A stretch of 11,314 nt of DNA from Nitrospirota bacterium (lineage in GTDB: Bacteria; Nitrospirota; Thermodesulfovibrionia; Thermodesulfovibrionales; JdFR-88), in NCBI GenBank assembly GCA_021819985.1, contig JAKAEG010000072.1, positions 1-11,314 on the forward strand, in the 5' to 3' direction. The notes beneath the pieces were generated by a model. That model saw nothing but the letters and a program-made list of their open reading frames with translations, was not told the DNA's origin and searched no databases. Shown one piece after another: positions 1 through 5,757 of the stretch; positions within the stretch are counted from its first letter, which is position 1, and every line of letters begins with the position of its first letter. The translations under genes and the position numbers were made by a program.

Positions 1-438
1 GGCTATGGTCTTTTTTAAAACCGGGTGTACAGCTTCAGGGGCGATTTCCGAAAGCGGCCTCAATACAAACTCTCTTAAGTGCATAAGCGGATGGGGCACC
101 TTCAATCCAGGCAGATCGATAATTTCGTCCCCGTATAAAAGAATGTCCAGATCGATAATCCTTGGCCCCCATTTCTCTTTGCGCACCCGTCCCATTTCAC
201 TTTCCACCTCGTGAATGGTCTCAAGTAGGGCCATTGGTCCGGTTGGGATATCCGCTTCGACCCGGGCGGCCATATTTATGAAATCCGGCTGGGCCTCCAC
301 TCCCCAAGGCTTCGTTTCATAAGGGTGTGAAACGGTGATTATCTTTATGCCCTTCCGTTTCAGCAGGTCCAGGGCACTAAGGCAATTGCCGGCCCTGTCT
401 CCCAGGTTTGAGCCTATGCCAACGTAAGCGTCAGGCAA
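1..438 (-). CDS. folK: 6-hydroxymethyl-7,8-dihydropterin pyrophosphokinase (HPPK), C-terminus off the left edge
   Basis: FolK transfers pyrophosphate from ATP to 6-hydroxymethyl-7,8-dihydropterin in cytoplasmic folate synthesis. The visible 146 residues open with the family N-terminus VGIGSNLGDR (6-15), which follows the first strand. They contain the HPPK signature KWGPRIIDLDILLYG (89-103), where Asp96 and Asp98 match the two Mg-binding aspartates, and then VPHPLMHLREFVLRPL. The family is usually about 160 residues, so only some 10-20 are missing beyond base 1. No ATG lies in frame near the start. TTG at 438 is chosen because it gives the normal N-terminal length and has GGAAAG a few bases upstream. 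The gene starts 11 bases after the dapL stop, so the two are probably co-transcribed. The family is certain; the exact start is less so. Confidence 0.93.
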   Translation of the reverse strand, partial: MPDAYVGIGSNLGDRAGNCLSALDLLKRKGIKIITVSHPYETKPWGVEAQPDFINMAARVEADIPTGPMALLETIHEVESEMGRVRKEKWGPRIIDLDILLYGDEIIDLPGLKVPHPLMHLREFVLRPLSEIAPEAVHPVLKKTIA

Positions 439-449
439 CAGGCTTTCCG

Positions 450-1616
450 TTAAAGGGACTTTCCTATGCGCCGCACCGCCTCGCCGATCCTTTCGACAGG
501 CACGGTGAGGGCGAAACGAATATATCCTTCTCCCGGCTGGCCGAAGCCCACGCCCGGAGTGGCCACTACTGCCGCTTTTTCGAGAAGGTGAGATGCAAAA
601 GAGCGGGAATCGAACCCTTTGGGGCACCTGGCCCAGAGATAAAATGCGGCCTCCGGTTTGATCACATGGATCCCCTGCTCCGTTAGCCCGGTGTAAAGGG
701 CATCCCGCCTTTGCTGATAGGTTTGCCTGATGCCGGAGAGGTCCGCGTCTTCGGTATTCAACGCGCTGATGCCTGCCTCCTGGACCGCCTGGAAAACGCC
801 GGAATCAAGGTTCGTCTTTATTTTACCAAGCCCGGCAATGACCCCGCGATGTCCCACGGCAAAACCAAGCCTCCAGCCGGTCATGTTATATGTTTTTGAG
901 AGGGAGTGAAATTCGATGCCCACATCTTTTGCTCCCGGGGTCTGAAGAAAGCTGGCCGGTTTTTTCCCGTCATAATATATCTCCGAATAGGCCGCGTCAT
1001 GACAGACGATTATATTGTGCCTGCCCGCGAACTCGACAACCTTTTTAAAAAAGTCCTCATCCGCTGTTGCCCCTGTGGGGTTATTCGGATAGTTGATGAA
1101 CAGAAGCCTTGCGCGCTTGAGCACGTCCTCAGGAATCGACGCCAGCTCGGGAAGAAAATTATTGGACTCCAGAAGAGGCAGTGGATAACCCTCCGCGCCC
1201 GCAAAGAGCGCCCCGACAGGATATACCGGATAACCGGGCGAGGTATAGAGCACTACGTCGCCGGGTCCGGTAAACGCCAGGGGTATATGCCCTATGCCTT
1301 CTTTGGAGCCGATCAGCGAAAGGACCTCGGTCAGCGGGTCCAGATGGACACCAAAGCGCCTGTTGTACCAGCCTGCCACGGCCTGCCTGAACGAAAGCAT
1401 CCCTTCATATGAAGGGTACCGGTGGTGCTCCGGTTTTTCGGAGGCACGTTTAAGAGACTCTACTATATGTTTTGGCGTGGGCAGGTCGGGGTCTCCTATG
1501 CTCAGGTCTATAAGATCAGCCCCTTTTTTGACCTCTTCGCGTTTCAGCCTGTCTATCTCCGCAAAAAGATAAGGGGGCAGATGACGGAGCCTTTCAGCAT
1601 ACTCAACCTTTATCAT
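450..1616 (-). CDS. dapL: LL-diaminopimelate aminotransferase-like class I/II aminotransferase
   Basis: This is a PLP-dependent fold-type I aminotransferase of 388 residues. It probably converts tetrahydrodipicolinate directly to LL-diaminopimelate with glutamate as amino donor, for lysine and peptidoglycan. Visible marks are DLSIGDPDLPTP (37-48), GSKEGIGH (103-110) for the PLP phosphate region, NYPNNPTGA (175-183), HDAAYSEIYYDG (206-217), the Schiff-base lysine in SLSKTYNMTGWRLGF (Lys241) and the carboxylate-binding Arg368 in YIRFAL. The start-region sequence (EYAERLRHLPPYLFAEID) is what I associate with bacterial DapL rather than AspC or AlaT, but substrate choice in this superfamily cannot be proven by eye. 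ATG at 1616 is supported by AGGAGGA nine bases upstream. folK follows 11 bases after the stop. Confidence 0.85.
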   Translation of the reverse strand: MIKVEYAERLRHLPPYLFAEIDRLKREEVKKGADLIDLSIGDPDLPTPKHIVESLKRASEKPEHHRYPSYEGMLSFRQAVAGWYNRRFGVHLDPLTEVLSLIGSKEGIGHIPLAFTGPGDVVLYTSPGYPVYPVGALFAGAEGYPLPLLESNNFLPELASIPEDVLKRARLLFINYPNNPTGATADEDFFKKVVEFAGRHNIIVCHDAAYSEIYYDGKKPASFLQTPGAKDVGIEFHSLSKTYNMTGWRLGFAVGHRGVIAGLGKIKTNLDSGVFQAVQEAGISALNTEDADLSGIRQTYQQRRDALYTGLTEQGIHVIKPEAAFYLWARCPKGFDSRSFASHLLEKAAVVATPGVGFGQPGEGYIRFALTVPVERIGEAVRRIGKSL

Positions 1617-1625
1617 TATCAGGAA

Positions 1626-1632
1626 TCCTCCT
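1626..1632 (-). promoter_or_regulatory. Shine-Dalgarno of dapL
   Basis: On the minus strand this reads AGGAGGA, nine bases before the ATG at 1616. It is one of the few conventional ribosome binding sites in the window and fixes the dapL start. Confidence 0.8.
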
Positions 1633-1643
1633 ATATGGAATCA

Positions 1644-1662
1644 ATTTTAAGATAGGTTCCAG
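1644..1662 (+). repeat. Left copy of a 19-bp inverted repeat bracketing the pagL-like block
   Basis: It reads ATTTTAAGATAGGTTCCAG on the plus strand. The complement of 2542-2560 matches it at 17 of 19 positions. It lies 27 bases upstream of the dapL start codon, between that codon and the candidate dapL -10 box. Confidence 0.6.
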
Positions 1663-1693
1663 CTTTTCCGCTGTTTTAAGAAAGATTTTAAAT

Positions 1694-1699
1694 ATTATA
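1694..1699 (-). promoter_or_regulatory. Candidate -10 box for dapL-folK
   Basis: The minus strand reads TATAAT in an AT-rich stretch, which would give a dapL leader of roughly 70 bases. The hexamer 17 bases upstream (CCGTCC) does not resemble a -35 box, so this rests on the -10 match alone. Confidence 0.3.
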
Positions 1700-1752
1700 C
1701 ATAAATGGATTTATGAGGACGGGGAGAAAAAGGGAAAACGCACGGAGGCGCA

Positions 1753-1791
1753 ACGTCAAAATGGATTCCCGCTTACGACATGCGGGAATGC
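1753..1791 (-). repeat. REP-like hairpin, copy 1 (minus orientation)
   Basis: A perfect 8-bp inverted repeat, ATTCCCGC (1765-1772) and GCGGGAAT (1782-1789), encloses a 9-base loop. Read on the minus strand, it and its flank (ending CCATTTTGA) align with copy 2 at about 25 of 35 positions. It lies in the gap between dapL and the lipid A deacylase-like gene. It has no T-run on either side, so it is not an obvious intrinsic terminator. Its form matches dispersed extragenic palindromes of the REP type. Confidence 0.7.
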
Positions 1792-1836
1792 CCCCAGGCT
1801 AAAGAATCCGAGGGCAGGCTTAAAAGATTTAAGACG

Positions 1837-1875
1837 TCATGCCCGAGGACCTTAATCGGGCATCCACTTTGAATC
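1837..1875 (+). repeat. REP-like hairpin, copy 2 (plus orientation)
   Basis: A perfect 8-bp inverted repeat, ATGCCCGA (1839-1846) and TCGGGCAT (1856-1863), encloses a 9-base loop. Compared with copy 1 read on the minus strand, two stem pairs have changed together (T-A to G-C and C-G to A-T), so pairing is kept while sequence drifts. The 3' flank CCACTTTGA corresponds to CCATTTTGA in copy 1. The two copies face each other about 45 bases apart, the layout of a bacterial interspersed mosaic element. Confidence 0.7.
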
Positions 1876-1974
1876 GCTATTCATTCCAGCTTAATCAATC
1901 TATTGTCTCAGAGTTTGGGAGAAGGAGGCGGACATGAGGCGAAGCCCCATTCATTATAGGATGGGTGGGTTTAA

Positions 1975-2523
1975 TTAAATGCCTATTCCAAGCAGGACAT
2001 AATAGGAATCTATTCCCTCGTTAATCGAGAATATTCCGGCGTTTGAAAGGTGCCGGTACCTGTAGGAGATGTTTATGTTCCTGGTCAGGTAAAACCCTCC
2101 GCCAAGCATCAGGTCGAACATGAAATTGCCGCCAAGCTCTCTGCCAGCAAAGTGGTTCCGCGAAATGTAGTTAAGCCCCGCGCCAAGGTCTACAAAAGGG
2201 GTCACGAATTTGTACGGGACCAGTTTCCTGATGGCCAGCGAGAACCCCGTGTCATAAAGCACGTCTCCTTTGGCGTTCATGTACTCAACCGTGGGCTCCA
2301 CGCGAAAAAGATAGTTGGGATAAAAAGGCGTCTGATAGGCGGCAAGCAGCAACCCCTGCACGGAGCCGCTCCCATTCAGGCTGCCGCCTCCGGCCAGGCC
2401 CAATTCAAAAGGGGGCACATCCCCCTTCGCTGCATTTGCCCCGCTGGCAATGAGCATGAAAAAGAGGACAAGCGGAATTAACCGGAACTGAAACTCTCTT
2501 TTATGATCTCCCATTTTTCCCAT
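1975..2523 (-). CDS. pagL: PagL-type lipid A 3-O-deacylase-like outer-membrane barrel
   Basis: PagL enzymes sit in the outer membrane and remove the 3-linked acyl chain from lipid A. This 182-residue precursor begins with a charged stretch and a hydrophobic segment (about 15-28) ending GANA, consistent with signal peptidase cleavage near residue 31 and a mature protein of about 150 residues, the family size. Alternating amphipathic strands follow. The key motif is YRYRHLSNAG (154-163), where His158 and Ser160 match the catalytic His and Ser, followed by NEGIDSY. The position of the third catalytic residue, Glu140 in Pseudomonas PagL, is taken by Asp172. Neither ATG at 2523 nor the in-frame ATG at 2514 has a clear Shine-Dalgarno; the longer form is given. 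TATTAT on the minus strand (2536-2541), 12 bases before the start, is a possible -10. Assignment is by motif and size. Confidence 0.8.
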   Translation of the reverse strand: MGKMGDHKREFQFRLIPLVLFFMLIASGANAAKGDVPPFELGLAGGGSLNGSGSVQGLLLAAYQTPFYPNYLFRVEPTVEYMNAKGDVLYDTGFSLAIRKLVPYKFVTPFVDLGAGLNYISRNHFAGRELGGNFMFDLMLGGGFYLTRNINISYRYRHLSNAGIFSINEGIDSYYVLLGIGI

Positions 2524-2541
2524 TTGATAGGATAAATAATA

Positions 2542-2560
2542 CTAGAACCTATCTCAAAAT
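2542..2560 (-). repeat. Right copy of the 19-bp inverted repeat
   Basis: Read on the minus strand it is ATTTTGAGATAGGTTCTAG, facing inward toward the copy at 1644-1662. It starts 18 bases upstream of the lipid A deacylase-like start codon. Its first six plus-strand bases, CTAGAA (2542-2547), also pair with TTCTAG at 2563-2568, forming a small local palindrome. Confidence 0.6.
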
Positions 2561-2618
2561 GCTTCTAGAAATCGGGGTAAAGCACTTTTAAATTTTTATT
2601 TTCCCCATTTTTTTCGGA

Positions 2619-2624
2619 TATAAT
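2619..2624 (+). promoter_or_regulatory. -10 box placed 8 bases before a start codon
   Basis: A perfect TATAAT is followed by eight bases and then the ATG at 2633. The -35 region at 17-base spacing (TTATTT, 2596-2601) is poor. Transcription would begin one or two bases from the ATG, leaving no room for a Shine-Dalgarno and suggesting a leaderless message. Confidence 0.6.
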
Positions 2625-2632
2625 CAAAATCT

Positions 2633-2971
2633 ATGGACACAATGCAAATCCTTTTTACGGCAAACAGTATTTTATATGATCTTGCCGTGCTCCTTTATGC
2701 GGGAAGCGGGCTTTTGCAGCTCGCAAGGCCTGCGGCAAAAAATGGCAGACTGCCCAAAATAGCCAAACTCTCCTTTTTCCTGTTTGTCCTGGACGGCATA
2801 CCGAGGATGCTTTTTTATCACTCGATGGAATGGGAAAAAGCTGTGGGCCAGGGGCGGACCGGGCAGCTTTTGGCGCAAATTGTGGTTATCGGAGTTCTTG
2901 CGGGGCTCGGCACCTACGCCTGGATAAAGGCGCAGGGAAGGTTTTTGCCCGGCGCGGCCCCCCAGCGCTAG
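2633..2971 (+). CDS. Small integral membrane protein of unknown function (three predicted helices)
   Basis: I do not recognise this 112-residue protein. It shows three hydrophobic segments, roughly 11-30, 43-61 and 79-98. Positive residues in the first loop (RPAAKNGRLPK, 32-42) and a short basic tail could set topology. There is no signal-peptide cleavage site or catalytic motif. Codon use resembles its neighbours, and a perfect TATAAT stands just upstream, both of which favour a real gene. ATG at 2633 is preferred; an in-frame ATG at 2642 is the alternative, and neither has a ribosome binding site. It converges on mat, and the two TAG stops share the bases CTAG at 2968-2971. Confidence 0.65.
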   Translation: MDTMQILFTANSILYDLAVLLYAGSGLLQLARPAAKNGRLPKIAKLSFFLFVLDGIPRMLFYHSMEWEKAVGQGRTGQLLAQIVVIGVLAGLGTYAWIKAQGRFLPGAAPQR

Positions 2972-4191
2972 CAGACCGCGTACTTTCCCTGGGAAAGCTG
3001 CCTTGTAAATGCGAGGAGTTTTTTTTCGGACAACTCTTCTTCAATTATCCCGGTTATATTCTTTGAAGCGTCTGCCGGATGGGCCCCCTTCTGAAACCTA
3101 AGTTTAACGGAAACCACCGCCGGCCTGTTGATCTCCATCCCAATCCGGCTTACAAGAAGCACGTAAACCTCCCTTAACCCCTGTGTGCCTTCGAAGACCT
3201 TTCTTGCGAGCAGGTGGGCAAGGACCCCGTATATTTTCCCTGTATGGCTTCGCGGGTTTTTCCCCGCGACCGCCTCGGTGGTCAAAGGCCTTCCGAAACT
3301 TATGAGGCCATTGGCGCGATTGCCCCTGCCCACCTGGCCGCTGTCGGCGTCCTCGGCGGAGGTGCCAAGCACGCTTGCATATATGCCGGCCATTCCCCTG
3401 CCCCGGGTATCCAGGCCGTTCAGGTGCACCATGAAACCATCAAAGTGGTTATTCAGATAATTTTTTGCCAGGAAATTTTCTATCTCGCCAAGGACCATCT
3501 CTTTCCGGACGAAATACTCCCCTTCCGATCTCAAAAACCTGTCTATAAGGGGCATGGCTATGGTAACGGCAACGCTTTTTTTCTCCCTTACCGCCATCAC
3601 CTTTACGTCCTCGCCGGTTTCGGGATAACGCCGTTTGAATCTCACGGAATTAAGGAACTTTTCCAGGGAGAGCACCAGTTCCTCCGTTGGCGAAAGCGGC
3701 CAGTAGCCGATGGCGGCCGAGGTATCGTTTGCGCCCAACAATCCCCGGCCGCCATCGGCCGCATATATACCGGCAAGCTGCTCAGAACCCGGCGCAAGTT
3801 CCGGGTGAAACACGATATGCCTGTCCGGTTCGATGAACCGCATATGTTCCCCCATCCATTTCTTTGCCGCTTCGACAGCTATTTCGGCTACCGGCACCTT
3901 TATGCCTTTTGCCTTGAAGGTGGCCCGGTCGCCGATGAAAAAACGCATGGGTTTAATGATCCGGCCGCCCTGGAAATTTTTCCTGGCGCTGCCCGCGGCC
4001 AAAAAGCCCTTGTCAGAATTGTGATGGAGGACCGCGCCAAAAAGACGGATATATTCTTTTGAAAGGGAAACGGAAACGGCCTCGGACAGAAGGTCCGCAA
4101 GCGTGTCCGGATGGCCGGCGCCCTTCCTCTCCACGCATTCGACGGCTTCTTCAGAAACTGGAAGGCCGGTCAGCCGCTCGATATTTATCAT
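2968..4191 (-). CDS. mat: S-adenosylmethionine synthetase, archaeal type
   Basis: This cytoplasmic enzyme makes S-adenosylmethionine from methionine and ATP. At 407 residues it fits the archaeal MAT family (about 400) and not canonical bacterial MetK (about 384, with GHPDKICDQ). Family motifs are ERKGAGHPDT (21-30), HHNSDKG (56-62), GANDTS (153-158), GEDVKVMAVR (193-202), GTSAEDADSGQVGRGNR (276-292) and GKNPRSHTGKIY (310-321). All are in the expected order with no frameshift, so it should be active. ATG at 4191 has no Shine-Dalgarno, and a TATATT box lies seven bases upstream. It is divergent from the HD-GYP gene, and its stop codon overlaps that of the convergent small membrane protein gene. 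Either this is the organism's main AdoMet synthetase or it accompanies a canonical one elsewhere. Confidence 0.95.
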   Translation of the reverse strand: MINIERLTGLPVSEEAVECVERKGAGHPDTLADLLSEAVSVSLSKEYIRLFGAVLHHNSDKGFLAAGSARKNFQGGRIIKPMRFFIGDRATFKAKGIKVPVAEIAVEAAKKWMGEHMRFIEPDRHIVFHPELAPGSEQLAGIYAADGGRGLLGANDTSAAIGYWPLSPTEELVLSLEKFLNSVRFKRRYPETGEDVKVMAVREKKSVAVTIAMPLIDRFLRSEGEYFVRKEMVLGEIENFLAKNYLNNHFDGFMVHLNGLDTRGRGMAGIYASVLGTSAEDADSGQVGRGNRANGLISFGRPLTTEAVAGKNPRSHTGKIYGVLAHLLARKVFEGTQGLREVYVLLVSRIGMEINRPAVVSVKLRFQKGAHPADASKNITGIIEEELSEKKLLAFTRQLSQGKYAVC

Positions 4192-4198
4192 TGGCGAA

Positions 4199-4204
4199 AA
4201 TATA
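4199..4204 (-). promoter_or_regulatory. Candidate -10 box for mat, 7 bases before its start codon
   Basis: The minus strand reads TATATT (five of six to consensus), followed by seven bases and the mat ATG at 4191. The -35 position is weak. The spacing again suggests a message with little or no leader. Confidence 0.4.
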
Positions 4205-4308
4205 AAAAGCCCTTAACCGGGTATATCATGATTAAAATCTTATACCAAACCGGAAATGTTAGCGAGCGGCAAAGCGAGCGAATACGGGAAATGGAAAATC
4301 CTTACATA

Positions 4309-4334
4309 AGCTTCCTGGAGGGAAGCTCTTTTTT
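4309..4334 (+). terminator. Rho-independent terminator upstream of the HD-GYP gene
   Basis: A 7-bp perfect stem, AGCTTCC (4309-4315) with GGAAGCT (4321-4327), has a 5-base loop and is followed by C and six T. It works only on the plus strand because the other side has no T-run. No plus-strand gene precedes it: the divergent mat gene starts at 4191. It therefore either ends a short RNA begun between about 4200 and 4300, acts as an attenuator, or shields the HD-GYP promoter from readthrough. Confidence 0.75.
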
Positions 4335-4353
4335 GCCATCCACAAACCGGTCC

Positions 4354-4382
4354 TTGACATTTTTCCGCTCCTGAGCAATATT
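4354..4382 (+). promoter_or_regulatory. Promoter of the HD-GYP gene with the start site near its ATG
   Basis: A perfect TTGACA (4354-4359) is followed by a 17-base spacer and AATATT (4377-4382, four of six). The ATG comes six bases later, so transcription should begin at or next to the A of the start codon. It lies 20 bases downstream of the terminator. Confidence 0.65.
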
Positions 4383-4388
4383 TGATGC

Positions 4389-5411
4389 ATGTTGAAAAGG
4401 ATAAAGGCAACGGACCTGCAAGTCGGCATGCACGTGGTGCTTTCCGCGGGGTGGCTCAATCATCCTTTTCTTAAAAACAGTTTCAGGATAAATTCTGAGG
4501 GCCAGATAAAAAAGATCCTGGAATCCGGTCTTGAAGATGTAATGATCGACACGCAAAAAGGGATTTTTTCCGCCCCGGCCGGGAAAAGTACCAGAACGGG
4601 GGCCGGCATGGGCGAAACTGGAAATGAAATCGAAATACCTGTTGAATGGGAGCCGGAAAAGCTGGTGCCCAGTGACCTGCTTGAAGCTCTCCGGGACTCC
4701 GGAATGGACTCGCGGGAAAAAGCCGGGGCCATCTACCGCTCATCGATCACTTTGATGGAAAAACTTCTCAAGGACCCCGTGGCCAAAAATATCAGAGAGG
4801 CAAAAACGGGGATCAAGGAAATCGTCGATATCATACTTAGCGAAACCAGCACCGCCCGCGAGCTTTTAAAGATAACCACACACGACCTCTACACTTACAC
4901 TCACAGCGTCAATGTGGGGGTTCTGGCGGTCCTGCTTTCAAAATCGGTTCCAAAATCAATTCCTGGCGGCCTTGCGGGACAGGACATGCACGAGCTTGGC
5001 GCGGGTTTTTTTCTTCACGACCTGGGGAAGGTGCGTGTGGACAGCAATATAATAAACAAGCGCGGGCCACTGACACCTGAGGAGATGGAAGAGGTCAAAA
5101 AACATCCGCAAAAAGGGTGCGAGATGGTCTCCGAGGCCGGCGAGCTTACGGAGGAATGCCGAGCCATAATATTGCAGCACCATGAGCGCTTTGACGGCTC
5201 CGGTTACCCTATGGGGCTGAAAGGTCATGAAATACCCCTTTCAGGTTATATTTGCGCGGTTGCGGACGTCTTTGACGCCATAACCTCAAACCGTTCCTAC
5301 CAGAAGAGCCTCACCACATTCCAGGCGCTCAATTATATGAAGGAAAAACTTGAGGGCAAATTCTACAAGCAGGTCTTCGATGAGTTCGTGCTCCTGTTTG
5401 CGCCCCGCTAG
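4389..5411 (+). CDS. DUF3391 / HD-GYP cyclic-di-GMP phosphodiesterase
   Basis: HD-GYP proteins hydrolyse c-di-GMP, usually shifting cells from biofilm toward motility. The first ~60 residues match the DUF3391 N-terminal domain (KATDLQVGMHVV, GWLNHPF, SGLEDVMIDTQKG at 46-58), followed by a linker to about 160. The HD-GYP domain has THSVNVG with His172, FFLHDLGKV with His210, Asp211 and Lys214, KKHPQKG with His239, QHHERFDGSGYP with His264, His265 and the GYP triad 272-274, and VADVFDA with Asp293. All metal and substrate residues I can place are intact, so it should be catalytically competent. There is no receiver domain and no membrane segment, so it is a soluble enzyme whose input is probably the DUF3391 part. 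The start is fixed by domain homology and the promoter. It is divergent from mat. Confidence 0.95.
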   Translation: MLKRIKATDLQVGMHVVLSAGWLNHPFLKNSFRINSEGQIKKILESGLEDVMIDTQKGIFSAPAGKSTRTGAGMGETGNEIEIPVEWEPEKLVPSDLLEALRDSGMDSREKAGAIYRSSITLMEKLLKDPVAKNIREAKTGIKEIVDIILSETSTARELLKITTHDLYTYTHSVNVGVLAVLLSKSVPKSIPGGLAGQDMHELGAGFFLHDLGKVRVDSNIINKRGPLTPEEMEEVKKHPQKGCEMVSEAGELTEECRAIILQHHERFDGSGYPMGLKGHEIPLSGYICAVADVFDAITSNRSYQKSLTTFQALNYMKEKLEGKFYKQVFDEFVLLFAPR

Positions 5412-5441
5412 CCAAAAAGTCAAAAAATCAAAAAAACCGGT

Positions 5442-5469
5442 TTGACAGCTTTTTTGCGTTTAGGTTAAT
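5442..5469 (+). promoter_or_regulatory. Promoter of the small membrane protein / dehydrogenase operon
   Basis: A perfect TTGACA (5442-5447), a 16-base spacer and GTTAAT (5464-5469, four of six) precede the ATG at 5478 by eight bases. The message would start within about two bases of the ATG. It probably drives the small membrane protein, both dehydrogenases and perhaps the cupin. Confidence 0.6.
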
Positions 5470-5477
5470 TTGAAGAT

Positions 5478-5726
5478 ATGGCAATAGAGTCTGGAATCGC
5501 GCTTGTCCTTGGTCTTTTTCTCTTCACCGTCGTCCTTAACCTGCCTTTCGGGTTCCTTAGGGCCAAGGTAAAGAAATTTTCCGTCAAGTGGTTCCTATAC
5601 ATCCATTTGCCTATCCCGCTGATTTTTCTGGGGCGGAGAATGTCTCATCTGGACTATCGCTATATTCCGGTATTCGTCGCGGCGGCCCTTATCGGGCAGA
5701 TATCCGGCGGAAAGCTCATTTTTTAG
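5478..5726 (+). CDS. Small integral membrane protein of unknown function
   Basis: I cannot assign this 82-residue protein to a family. It has three hydrophobic stretches, about 6-26, 38-52 and 62-77, with a basic loop (RAKVKKFSVK, 28-37) between the first two. The proline-containing second segment (HLPIPLIFLG) and the conserved-looking SHLDYRYIP (56-64) may form a functional site. No signal peptide cleavage or catalytic signature is visible. Start evidence is the TTGACA promoter ending just upstream and the lack of any other suitable ATG. It ends 31 bases before the first dehydrogenase start, so it is likely the first gene of that operon. Confidence 0.65.
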   Translation: MAIESGIALVLGLFLFTVVLNLPFGFLRAKVKKFSVKWFLYIHLPIPLIFLGRRMSHLDYRYIPVFVAAALIGQISGGKLIF

Positions 5727-5757
5727 GCCCCGCGCATTGAAAGCCACAGTGGAGACA

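Noticed and set aside
906..1412. A 168-codon plus-strand open frame
   Set aside because: It is antisense to the well-supported dapL gene, has no recognisable domain and no ribosome binding site.
1925..1975. Possible terminator for the pagL-like gene (CCCAT/ATGGG hairpin near 1948-1967)
   Set aside because: The stem is only five pairs with a large loop and has no T-run on the minus-strand downstream side.
3214..4062. A 282-codon plus-strand open frame
   Set aside because: It lies entirely antisense to mat, which has full family motifs on the minus strand. The translated frame shows no domain and has the composition of a shadow frame.
4228..4374. A 48-codon plus-strand frame starting at an ATG between mat and the HD-GYP gene
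   Set aside because: It runs straight through the terminator hairpin and the TTGACA box of the HD-GYP promoter, has no Shine-Dalgarno, and its sequence looks like translated regulatory DNA.
5412..5460. Intrinsic terminator after the HD-GYP gene (A-rich run, AAACCGGTTT, then a T-run)
   Set aside because: The palindrome is short with no loop, and the T-run belongs to the spacer of the downstream promoter. Evidence for termination is too weak.
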